In this document: positions 16,719 through 24,444 of the stretch, piece by piece
How the letters are laid out: each line of letters starts with the position of its first letter
Position numbering within the stretch: position 1 is the stretch's first letter
From: Adhaeribacter_A terreus
Lineage (GTDB): Bacteria; Bacteroidota; Bacteroidia; Cytophagales; Hymenobacteraceae
DNA: 64,000 bases
Direction of reading: 5' to 3'
Assembly: GCF_042657365.1 (NCBI RefSeq)
Contig: NZ_JBHSKT010000009.1
Span: 62,001 to 126,000 of the forward strand
Program-made: the position numbers and the translations under genes
Notes under the pieces: model-generated
Seen by the model: the letters and a program-made list of their open reading frames with translations, nothing else
Database searches by the model: none
Told to the model about the DNA's origin: nothing

Positions 16719-17068
16719 ATTTTCTTCAGCCGTAAAAATAACCACCCCAACCCCTCCTTGAAATGAAGGAAAGCTTTTTCCTGCAACAATTGTAGGGACA
16801 GGGCTTGACCTGTCCGGAAGTATTCCAGAAAAAACGCTATGCTTTTAAGCACCAAAAGTCAGAAGAAGCATGAAGCAAAAAACTCCCCTCCTTAATAAGG
16901 AGGGGCTAGGCGGGGTAAATTGTTTTCCTAGAACGATGTTAGAAGTAGTCGGGAAAAATATTTTAAAAAATTTTAAAACGCATGGTAGGGTAGGGGTGAG
17001 TTTCCGTGTTTTATAGATGAAAGCAACCGGATCCCGCTTCATTTATTTACCCTTAAAAATTACATACC
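16719..17068. other. Intergenic repeat cluster
   Basis: About 350 bp with no gene. It holds imperfect GC-rich palindromes at 16741-16772 and 16883-16917 (CCCCTCCTTAATAAGGAGGGG), a GGGACAGG/CCTGTCC hairpin near 16795-16815, and a dispersed motif copy at 16831-16860. It separates the sigma gene from the rest of the signalling locus. Confidence 0.7.
16831..16860 (+). repeat. Dispersed 30-bp motif copy
   Basis: AAAACGCTATGCTTTTAAGC then ACCAAAAGTC. Near-consensus copy. Confidence 0.85.
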
Positions 17069-17800
17069 ATGAGATCTGCCTTCTTAAAAAAACATATACC
17101 GGCTTTATTTTTACTGGCTTCAGTAGTTTCCTTTTCTGGGTGCAACAAAGAAACGTTGCGCGGCCACGGCGAAGTAGTTTCCCGCACCCGCACCGTTGGT
17201 ACTTTCGATGAAATTGATGCCGGCGGTGAATTTGAAATTTACTTAACGCAAGGTCCGGCCAAAGAAATTGTTTTAGAAGGACAGGAGAATATTCTGGCCG
17301 ATCTTTCTACCACCACCCACAATAATCGGCTGAAACTTAAATACCATCACCACAATGTGAAGATCGATGAACCAGTTCGCATTTATATTACCACGCCGAA
17401 CCTGACAGAAATTAATGTTTCCGGCGCGAATAAAGTGCAAGGCTTAACCGACTGGAAGGTAAGAGATCTGGAAATAAGTTCTTCCGGCAGCGGCGAAATA
17501 AGTTTAACCCTGCGCGATGCCGATTACGTGGAAAGCGATATTTCCGGCTCCGGCAAAATTAACCTGAGAGGCAATGCATATCATCACGATCTGGATATTT
17601 CCGGCTCCGGCGAATTAAATGCTTTCGATTTTAAAACCGCGAAAACTGATGTACATATTAGTGGTTCAGGAAAAAGCGATGTGTGGGTTACGGATGAATT
17701 GAAAGCCAATATCAGCGGTTCCGGAAGGGTGCGTTACAAAGGAAATCCGAGCGTGAGCACCTCCATTTCGGGTAGCGGCAAGGTCCAGAAATGGGATTAA
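17069..17800 (+). CDS. DUF2807 (GIN head) lipoprotein
   Basis: 243 residues. The signal peptide ends with the lipobox SFSGC at about 21-25. The rest is a repetitive beta-structure of the DUF2807 / 'putative auto-transporter adhesin, head GIN' family. The start is RTVGTFDEIDAGGEFEIYLT, and then the motif (D/N)ISGSG(K/E/R) recurs at least five times, typical of a right-handed beta-helix. Such proteins are common next to Bacteroidota regulators and are thought to be envelope-associated; function is not established. It lies between the sigma and FecR genes of the same strand. Confidence 0.9.
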   Translation: MRSAFLKKHIPALFLLASVVSFSGCNKETLRGHGEVVSRTRTVGTFDEIDAGGEFEIYLTQGPAKEIVLEGQENILADLSTTTHNNRLKLKYHHHNVKIDEPVRIYITTPNLTEINVSGANKVQGLTDWKVRDLEISSSGSGEISLTLRDADYVESDISGSGKINLRGNAYHHDLDISGSGELNAFDFKTAKTDVHISGSGKSDVWVTDELKANISGSGRVRYKGNPSVSTSISGSGKVQKWD

Positions 17801-17873
17801 TTGCGGCGAAAAGAAAAATAAAAATTACTTTTATGGTGGGGTAAGCGCGTTTTTGCTTGTTCTACAAATATAA

Positions 17874-18890
17874 ATGGAAGATAACCGGGAAACATTCTGG
17901 GAAAAACTGGCAAAGGAAGTCAGCGGAAATGCCGGAGAAGACGATAAAGCCTGGCTGAAACAAAAGCGACAGCAGGATTTGGAAACGGAAACGGTAGCCA
18001 AACAGGCCGAAAAAGTCTGGTCTGGCAGCGCCTTGCCTAAACCCGATTACGAACCGGACGTGGAAAAGGGCTGGCAACGCTTCCAGATGAAAGTGCAGGC
18101 CAGAACTCCCGAAGTGGAAACGCCGAAAGTGCCGGTGGTTCGGAAAATGAGCCTGAGCACGTTATACGGCATTGCGGCTTCCATTTCGCTGGTAATTTTA
18201 GTCGGCATTTATTTCCTGACCAGAACCACAAACCAGAACTGGACCGAAGTTAGAACCGCTGCCAACGAAACCAAAACCATTATGCTGGCCGACGGCAGTA
18301 AAATTTCGCTGAACCAGAACAGTACGTTTGCTTATCCGGAAAATTTCCAGATCGAGAATAGAACCGTGAAACTGACCGGCGAAGCCTTTTTTGAAGTAGC
18401 CAAAGCCGAAGGAAAACGCTTCACCATTTTTGCCCAGGGCACGAAAACCGAAGTAATCGGTACCAGCTTCAACCTGCGAGCTTACGACAAAAAAGAAGTG
18501 AAAGTGCAGGTTGTAACCGGTAAAGTAGCTTTTGCCAAAACCGAAACCGACGATGCCATTTTCTTAACGCCGGGCCAGGAAGGGTTAATAAGCGAAAAAA
18601 CGGTAGCAAAACCGGCTAAAAAAGTAATAGCAGAACCAAATTTCCAGGCCTGGAAAACGAAGAATTTAGCTTTTAATAACCAGCGCCTGGAGCAACTTGC
18701 CACTGAGCTTGAAAACTACTTTAACATTGACATTGTAATTCAAAACGAAGCCCTGAAAAACTGCCGCTTCACTACTTCTTTCCAGGATCCGGAACTGCAG
18801 GAAGTGTTGGACATTCTAGCCATGACGGGCAACCTGAAGATCACAAAAGACGGAAACCGGTATCTGATCTCCGGCCAGGGCTGTAACTAA
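17874..18890 (+). CDS. FecR family anti-sigma factor
   Basis: 338 residues. The cytoplasmic N-terminal part is about 1-90, followed by one membrane helix (TLYGIAASISLVILVGIYFL, about 96-118). The periplasmic FecR domain contains KTIMLADGSKISLNQNSTFA, VKLTGEAFFEVAK and TEVIGTSFNLRAY. A C-terminal DUF4974 domain has NLAFNNQRLEQLATELENYF and FQDPELQEVLDILAM. FecR proteins hold the sigma factor and release it when a TonB-receptor signalling domain binds. Here the likely partner sigma is 1.2 kb upstream and the STN domain is encoded just downstream. A motif-like sequence lies within the codons at 18597-18626. Confidence 0.95.
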   Translation: MEDNRETFWEKLAKEVSGNAGEDDKAWLKQKRQQDLETETVAKQAEKVWSGSALPKPDYEPDVEKGWQRFQMKVQARTPEVETPKVPVVRKMSLSTLYGIAASISLVILVGIYFLTRTTNQNWTEVRTAANETKTIMLADGSKISLNQNSTFAYPENFQIENRTVKLTGEAFFEVAKAEGKRFTIFAQGTKTEVIGTSFNLRAYDKKEVKVQVVTGKVAFAKTETDDAIFLTPGQEGLISEKTVAKPAKKVIAEPNFQAWKTKNLAFNNQRLEQLATELENYFNIDIVIQNEALKNCRFTTSFQDPELQEVLDILAMTGNLKITKDGNRYLISGQGCN

Positions 18891-18894
18891 AAGA

Positions 18895-18922
18895 GTCCCC
18901 CTTTGGAGGGGGGAGGGGGAGG
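18895..18922 (+). repeat. GC-rich CCCCCTTTGGAGG repeat
   Basis: Forms an inverted pair with 18966-18994 on either side of a 43-bp spacer, between the FecR stop and the STN gene. Confidence 0.8.
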
Positions 18923-18965
18923 ACAGGAGAATTATCTGATTTAAAATTTGATACAATAATGTAAA

Positions 18966-18994
18966 TCCTCCCCCAACCCCCTCCAAAGGGGGAC
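18966..18994 (-). repeat. GC-rich CCCCCTTTGGAGG repeat, inverted
   Basis: Reverse-complement partner of 18895-18922. Together they could form a long hairpin in the transcript between FecR and the STN protein. Confidence 0.8.
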
Positions 18995-19031
18995 AAAAAA
19001 CGAAAGACTTTAAAAAATTAAATTATTTATA

Positions 19032-20822
19032 ATGAGAACGCTAAAATTCTTCATTACGGGAATACTTTGCCTTACCTTTTCTATTCAAACTATATTTGCG
19101 CAAAACCTGAATACCAAAATCTCTATTAAGGTAAAAGACGCCACGTTGCCGCAGGTCTTGCAACAAATTCAGAAAAAATATGGCTATCGTTTTTCGTACC
19201 TGAACAATGAATTGCCAGCTAAAGCCAGGTTTTCGGCAGAAATAAAAAACAAAACTTTTTCGGAAGTGCTGGACGTGCTTTTAGAGAAAACCGATCTGGG
19301 TTACAAGCAAAGTAACGGCCAGATCATCATCAAAAAAGGCTTCCCGAAAAATAAACCCAAGACTACCGCTTTTCAGAAATTAGCAACGCCAGTTACAGAA
19401 AAGCCGGTAGAAAATAAAGCCAGCCAGGTTGCTAAAACTGAAAACGCAAAACCGCTGCCGGTAAAAAAGGAAGAAAAACCTGCTGCTAAAAAAGAAGTGG
19501 CAATTACTGAAACGCCTGCTGCAAATGCAACCGAAAAAACAACTGAAACAGTTGCGCAAAACGGTGCCGAAATGGCGGTAAAAAGTGCAATTCCAGCCGA
19601 TGAGAACGTAAATGATTCCCTAACGGTAATTAAAATGGAAGGCCAGAAAGAATCGCTCCTGGATAAACTGGCTGCGCTTCGGAAAAAAAATGAAACCCGG
19701 GCTATAAATCCAGATACTATTTTGTTTAGCGATGTGCATCTTGGGGTTTTTCCGCCAATCAGCACCAATGGTACGCAGGCCAATAAATACGTGAACCAAA
19801 TGTCGGCGCATTTGCTGGTTGGTACCGCCGCTGGTCTGGAAGGTCTGGAGTTTTCGGGTTTCGGAAATATTGAGAAGAGTTACGTAAGCGGTGCGCAGTT
19901 TGCCGGATTCTTCAATATTGCCAAAAACAGTGAAGCGCTAACGTATCTGGCCGATGACCGGAATGAAGGTTATAACCTGAATGGCGCCCAGTTCGCCGGT
20001 TTTTTTAACCTCGCCAACGGCAACGTAAAAGGCGGGCAGTTCGGCGGTTATATGAACGTTGCAGCCGGTCACATGCAGGGCGCGCAGTTTGCCGGTTTCC
20101 TGAACATTGCTAAAAATGTATATGGCGTGCAGGGTGCGGGTTATATGAACCTGGCTAAAAATGCCGACGGCGCGCAGTTAGCGGGTTTTCTGAACGTTGC
20201 CGATACCGTTTCCGGGCTGCAGGCTGCTGGTTTTCTGAACGTGGCTAAAGCCGTGAAAGGCACGCAGCTGGGTTTTTTTAACGTAGCCGATAGCGTTTCC
20301 GGGGTTTCCATCGGGGTTTTCAGTTTTGTGAATAAAGGCGGTTATAAACGCGCAGAATTTTACGTAGCCGACGATTTCGACGCCAACGTTGCCTTTAAAC
20401 TGGGCATGCAGAAATACTATACTTTCGTGGCTTTGGGCGCTGAACTGAACGATAATAAACGCTGGGCTTACGGTTTCGGTTTTGGCCGCGAATGGCGTCC
20501 TACGAGCCGCTTTCGCGTAAATACCGACCTGATGGCTTATAACGTGATCGAGGAAAGCTATGAAAATTTTCCGGATGGTTTTTTAGAAGCCGACGAATTG
20601 AATCTGCTGAATAAATTCCGGTTGCTGGGTACTTTGCAGATAACCAAGCGCATTGCAGTATTCGGTGGCCCGGTTTATAACGTTTTTGTTTCGAAATACC
20701 AGGATCCCGCTTCTTCTGAAATTGGTTCGCAGTTGGTAACCAATACCTTTTTCGACCGCACTTCCAATGGCGGAACAAACGTGAAAATGTGGCTTGGCTT
20801 TAATGCCGGTGTCCGCTTCTGA
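19032..20822 (+). CDS. STN-domain protein with GAQFAGF repeats
   Basis: 596 residues. Signal peptide at 1-23 (ending IFA-Q). An STN (secretin and TonB N-terminal) domain spans about 27-100 (ISIKVKDATLPQVLQQIQKK, NKTFSEVLDVLLEKTDLGYK). A Lys/Ala/Pro/Glu-rich linker follows to about 190. From about 265 to 430 a repeat of roughly 16-20 residues occurs nine to ten times around G(A/V/T)Q(F/L)AGF(L/F)N(I/V)A, as in the LA_2272-type surface repeat. The C-terminus has alternating aromatic strands (WAYGFGFGREW) like an outer-membrane barrel. STN domains normally bind FecR, but are usually fused to a TonB receptor; here the domain is on its own protein, adjacent to FecR. Confidence 0.85.
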   Translation: MRTLKFFITGILCLTFSIQTIFAQNLNTKISIKVKDATLPQVLQQIQKKYGYRFSYLNNELPAKARFSAEIKNKTFSEVLDVLLEKTDLGYKQSNGQIIIKKGFPKNKPKTTAFQKLATPVTEKPVENKASQVAKTENAKPLPVKKEEKPAAKKEVAITETPAANATEKTTETVAQNGAEMAVKSAIPADENVNDSLTVIKMEGQKESLLDKLAALRKKNETRAINPDTILFSDVHLGVFPPISTNGTQANKYVNQMSAHLLVGTAAGLEGLEFSGFGNIEKSYVSGAQFAGFFNIAKNSEALTYLADDRNEGYNLNGAQFAGFFNLANGNVKGGQFGGYMNVAAGHMQGAQFAGFLNIAKNVYGVQGAGYMNLAKNADGAQLAGFLNVADTVSGLQAAGFLNVAKAVKGTQLGFFNVADSVSGVSIGVFSFVNKGGYKRAEFYVADDFDANVAFKLGMQKYYTFVALGAELNDNKRWAYGFGFGREWRPTSRFRVNTDLMAYNVIEESYENFPDGFLEADELNLLNKFRLLGTLQITKRIAVFGGPVYNVFVSKYQDPASSEIGSQLVTNTFFDRTSNGGTNVKMWLGFNAGVRF

Positions 20823-21086
20823 AATATAAACTGTTAATAATCTGATTACTAGTGAATGAGTTTGAAAAGGGCAGGATTTTACAAGATTTCAGAATTCTAA
20901 AACCGGACCTTTGCGCAAAATTTAACGGTTGCCAGCTTTTTTCCGGTACTTTTTTTCTAAAGCGCTACAGCTTGCACAAATAACTATTCCAATAAAAACT
21001 TAACAAAATCAATTTTTTTCCACGCTCAAAAAGCAGCTTTTCAGCTGTCTCAGGAATTCTTTTGTCTAAAAAAAAACGGTGATACT

Positions 21087-23576
21087 ATGAATATAACCAC
21101 AACTTTTTCGAAACCTGTGCACGTGCAGGACTATTTCCGGGGCTGGGAAAAAGCTCAGCAGGAATTTCAACGCCAGTTAGAGAAAAAACCGAAAAAAATG
21201 GTAGGGTTTCCGACCAAAAAAGTGCGGACTGTTTTGAGTTTGATGTTGCTGCTTTGCGTTTTTTCCTTCACGTTACAAGCCCAGAATTTAACCCAAACCA
21301 TTCGGGGAAAAATCATAGACCGCGAATCGCAAACGCCGCTGATCGGGGTGTCGGTTGCAGTCATCAGCATGAATCCGGTTACAGGCGCTTTAACCGATGC
21401 CGATGGCAATTTCAAGATCGAAAAAGTGCCTGTTGGCCGCCATACCTTAAAAATTAAATACATCGGTTACAAAGAGCAGACGCTGCCCGAATTGGTTTTA
21501 GGTTCCGGAAAAGAACTGGTGCTTACGGTTGGCTTGTCTGAAAATATCCGGCAGATGCAGGAAGTGGTAATCAGAGCGCAGCAGGAAAAAGGACGTCCGC
21601 AAAACGAAATGGCTACGCTTAGCGCCCGCAGTATTTCGGTGGAAGAATCGAAACATTATGCCGCTTCCATAAACGACCCTGCCCGCGCCGCGCAGAACTT
21701 TGCCGGGGTAGGCGCCACCGATGATATGAGCAACGAAATTGTGGTGCGGGGTAATTCCCCGAAAGGCGTTTTGTGGCGCATAGAAGGCATTGAAGTTCCG
21801 AATCCGACGCACTTTGCGCAGGAAGGCGCTTCCGGCGGACCGATCAGTATGCTGAGCGTGAACATGCTCGATAATTCTGATTTTTACACAGGTGCTTTTC
21901 CGGCGGAATACGGCAATGCTTTAAGTGGAATTTTCGATATGAAACTGCGCAAAGGCAACAACGAAAAACGCGAATATGCTTTCCAGGCCGGCGTGTTGGG
22001 CGTAGATTTTGCCGCTGAAGGTCCGTTCAGAGAAGGTTACAAAGGTTCTTATCTGGTTAATTACCGTTATTCCACACTGGCCATGCTAAACAAGATCGGG
22101 TTTAAAGTTGCCGGCGAAAATGCCCCGGATTTTCAGGATCTTTCTTTTAAACTGAATCTGCCAACCGAAAAAGCTGGAACGTTTACTTTGTGGGGTTTGG
22201 GAGGTTTGAGCAAAGATGCCCAGGAAGCGGAAAAAGATGTGAGCAAATGGCAGGAAAAAAGCGATGCCTTCAACAATGTTTACAAAGGCGGTATGGGTAC
22301 GCTTGGTTTATCGCACACCTATTTCCTCAACCCGCACGCGTACCTGGAAACCATTTTATCTTATGCGCGCAACGAAGGTGCTTTCGCCTACGATTCGCTG
22401 ATGCCCGATATGAAACCGTATCTGTTTTACCACGAAAACTATGAGAAAACGGCAGCGCGCGCTTCGGTGCTTTACAACCACAAGTTAAATGCCCGAAATA
22501 CGGTTCGTTTTGGGGCTATTTATAGCCAGCTTGGTTTCGATATGTTCAGCGAGGGCCGCAACGATGAAAAAATGCTGCAGACTTACGTAGAAAATGCGGG
22601 CAATACCGGTTTAACGCAGGCTTACGGCCAATGGAAATACCGCTTGCACGAAAATGTTACCTTGAATTCCGGTTTGCATGTTCTGCGCTTAGGGCTGAAC
22701 AGCAATACTTCGGTGGAACCGCGCGTGGGTTTGCGCTGGAATCTGAGCAGCGCGCAGGCCATTGGTTTTGGTTTCGGAATTCATAGCCGGCACGAAAGTA
22801 TGGCCGCGTATTTCGCCCGGCAACCGCTCGCCGATGGTACTTACAGCCAGGCAAATAGAAACCTCGAACTTTCCAAAGCCCGCCATTTTGTAATTTCCTA
22901 CGACCTGATGCTGCGTGAAGACCTGCGCCTGAAAGCCGAAACCTATTACCAGGATCTTTATGACGTGGCCGTAGCCGCTGATCCGAAATCGACTTACGCA
23001 TTATTGAATTCGCAGGAAGGTTTGGTTATTGATAGTTTGGTGAATAAAGGAACTGGCAAAAACTACGGGCTGGAACTGAGTCTGGAAAAATTCTTCACTA
23101 ACAATTATTATTTCCTGGCCACAACTTCGCTTTACAATTCCAAATACACGGCTTTAGATGGCATAGAACGGAACACGCGCTTCAACGGCAATTATATTTT
23201 AAATATGCTGGGCGGCAAGGAATTTAAAGTTGGCAAAGACCGCAATAATGTGATCGGGCTGAACATGAAAATGGTTTGGGCTGGCGGAAACCGCTACACA
23301 CCAATTGACCTGGAAAGATCGCAGCAGGAAGGCGAAGCGGTTTATATCGATTCGGAAACGTTTGAAACGAAGGCCGATGATTATTTTCGGACAGATCTGC
23401 GGGTGAGTTACCGAAAAAACAAACCCAAAGCGTCCTATATCGTTTCGCTTGATATTCAGAACGTAAGCAACAGCCAGAATATGTACCGCCAGTATTACGA
23501 TCATGATTCGAAATCGGTAAAAACCGAATACCAGATGGGTTTATTGCCGGTGCTGAATTACCGCATTGAATTTTAA
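21087..23576 (+). CDS. TonB-dependent receptor with carboxypeptidase-like N-domain
   Basis: 829 residues from 21087. The signal peptide (VRTVLSLMLLLCVFSFTLQA) begins only at about residue 46, so a start at the Met of MVGFPTKKV (21198) is also possible. The mature protein starts with a carboxypeptidase-D regulatory-like domain (IRGKIIDRESQTPLIGVSV, ADGNFKIEKVPVGRHTLKI). Next is the plug (EIVVRGNSPKGVLWRIEGIE, FPAEYGNALSGIFDMKL) and then a 22-strand-type barrel. It has no STN domain itself. It imports an unidentified substrate across the outer membrane and closes the FecI/FecR locus. Confidence 0.92.
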   Translation: MNITTTFSKPVHVQDYFRGWEKAQQEFQRQLEKKPKKMVGFPTKKVRTVLSLMLLLCVFSFTLQAQNLTQTIRGKIIDRESQTPLIGVSVAVISMNPVTGALTDADGNFKIEKVPVGRHTLKIKYIGYKEQTLPELVLGSGKELVLTVGLSENIRQMQEVVIRAQQEKGRPQNEMATLSARSISVEESKHYAASINDPARAAQNFAGVGATDDMSNEIVVRGNSPKGVLWRIEGIEVPNPTHFAQEGASGGPISMLSVNMLDNSDFYTGAFPAEYGNALSGIFDMKLRKGNNEKREYAFQAGVLGVDFAAEGPFREGYKGSYLVNYRYSTLAMLNKIGFKVAGENAPDFQDLSFKLNLPTEKAGTFTLWGLGGLSKDAQEAEKDVSKWQEKSDAFNNVYKGGMGTLGLSHTYFLNPHAYLETILSYARNEGAFAYDSLMPDMKPYLFYHENYEKTAARASVLYNHKLNARNTVRFGAIYSQLGFDMFSEGRNDEKMLQTYVENAGNTGLTQAYGQWKYRLHENVTLNSGLHVLRLGLNSNTSVEPRVGLRWNLSSAQAIGFGFGIHSRHESMAAYFARQPLADGTYSQANRNLELSKARHFVISYDLMLREDLRLKAETYYQDLYDVAVAADPKSTYALLNSQEGLVIDSLVNKGTGKNYGLELSLEKFFTNNYYFLATTSLYNSKYTALDGIERNTRFNGNYILNMLGGKEFKVGKDRNNVIGLNMKMVWAGGNRYTPIDLERSQQEGEAVYIDSETFETKADDYFRTDLRVSYRKNKPKASYIVSLDIQNVSNSQNMYRQYYDHDSKSVKTEYQMGLLPVLNYRIEF

Positions 23577-23601
23577 AGCAGAATTTTATGGCATAAAAAG
23601 C

Positions 23602-23630
23602 AAAAAAGCCGGTTTATGCCGGCTTTTTTT
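23602..23630 (+). terminator. Intrinsic terminator of TonB receptor gene
   Basis: AAAAAGCCGG / CCGGCTTTTT stem with a TTTAT-type loop, 26 bp after the stop codon. Confidence 0.88.
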
Positions 23631-23781
23631 ATTTAAGTTTCCTGACCAGATTGTTTAGGCAAAGCGCTACTCATTTGCACACAATTTCTAAATTAAATAT
23701 ATTTGAACATTAAAAAAGTGTTATTGTCTGGGCCGGTTATAGAAACTTTCCAGCTATTTTCCGGTTATTAGAAAAATACTC

Positions 23782-24177
23782 ATGTTACAGTTCGACAAAC
23801 CATTTGCTACCATTGAAATTGAGCCGGAAAAAAGCCTGCTCATTTTAACGTGGCATGGTTTTGCCAATTCCGAAGAGTTCCGGGAAGCGCGTACGGCTGC
23901 CGTTCAGATCGCGCGGCAATACGGGCTAACCAAGTGGCTGTCGAATATGAAAGATATGAAGGCGATCAGGCAGGCTGACCAGGATTGGAGCGTGAATGAA
24001 TGGTTGCCGCTTTTCCAAACTTTGCATATAAAGAAATGGGGGCTGATCATTTCCGACGATATGTTTAACCAGATGGCTATGAGCAGCATGATGAGCAAGA
24101 TACGTCCGAAACTTACGCACCCCGTAGAGTATTTTCAGGATCTGAACGCTGCCAGAAACTGGCTCGAGCGCGATTGA
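23782..24177 (+). CDS. STAS/SpoIIAA-like domain protein
   Basis: 131 residues, soluble. The pattern IEIEPEKSLLILTWHGFANS, then FREARTAAVQIARQYGLTKW, then the LSNMKDMKAI strand is typical of the SpoIIAA/STAS-like proteins of Bacteroidota that have no other domain. Such proteins lack the phosphorylated Ser of true anti-anti-sigma factors, and their function is unknown. It stands alone between the TonB receptor terminator and a convergent small gene. Confidence 0.7.
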   Translation: MLQFDKPFATIEIEPEKSLLILTWHGFANSEEFREARTAAVQIARQYGLTKWLSNMKDMKAIRQADQDWSVNEWLPLFQTLHIKKWGLIISDDMFNQMAMSSMMSKIRPKLTHPVEYFQDLNAARNWLERD

Positions 24178-24191
24178 TTTTCCAGGTTCAG

Positions 24192-24222
24192 GTACTTTTT
24201 AAGGCCAAAACCATAGCGTTTT
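24192..24222 (-). repeat. Dispersed 30-bp motif copy
   Basis: Minus strand: AAAACGCTATGGTTTTGG then CCTTAAAAAGTAC, in the gap between convergent genes. Confidence 0.85.
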
Positions 24223-24233
24223 CTGTGCAGAAA

Positions 24234-24422
24234 TTATTGCACGTAATCCTGCAGGATCTTCAGGCCTTCGCTTTCATCCGCTTCCACCACTTCATCAATT
24301 ATATACTGAATTTCAGCTTCGGTCCAGTTTTCTTTTTCTGCTGCCTTTACAAAAACGCCCATTGCCACAAATTTTCCGGCTTCCAGTGGCAGTAATATTT
24401 TTACTTTTTTTCGGATTCGCAT
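24234..24422 (-). CDS. Small conserved-looking helical protein, 62 residues
   Basis: Starts MRIRKKVKILLPLEAGKFVA and ends GLKILQDYVQ. It has a short strand (VKILLP) and two helical segments (GVFVKAAEKENWTEAEIQYI and IDEVVEADESEGLKILQDY). It is acidic at the C-terminus and has no signal peptide. I do not recognise the family. It is retained because amino-acid composition and codon use look like the neighbouring real genes, and it sits 22 bp upstream of a same-strand repeat and 22 bp downstream of the GH3 gene end. Confidence 0.6.
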   Translation of the reverse strand: MRIRKKVKILLPLEAGKFVAMGVFVKAAEKENWTEAEIQYIIDEVVEADESEGLKILQDYVQ

Positions 24423-24444
24423 TTTTTTTCAGTTTTGATTTTTT

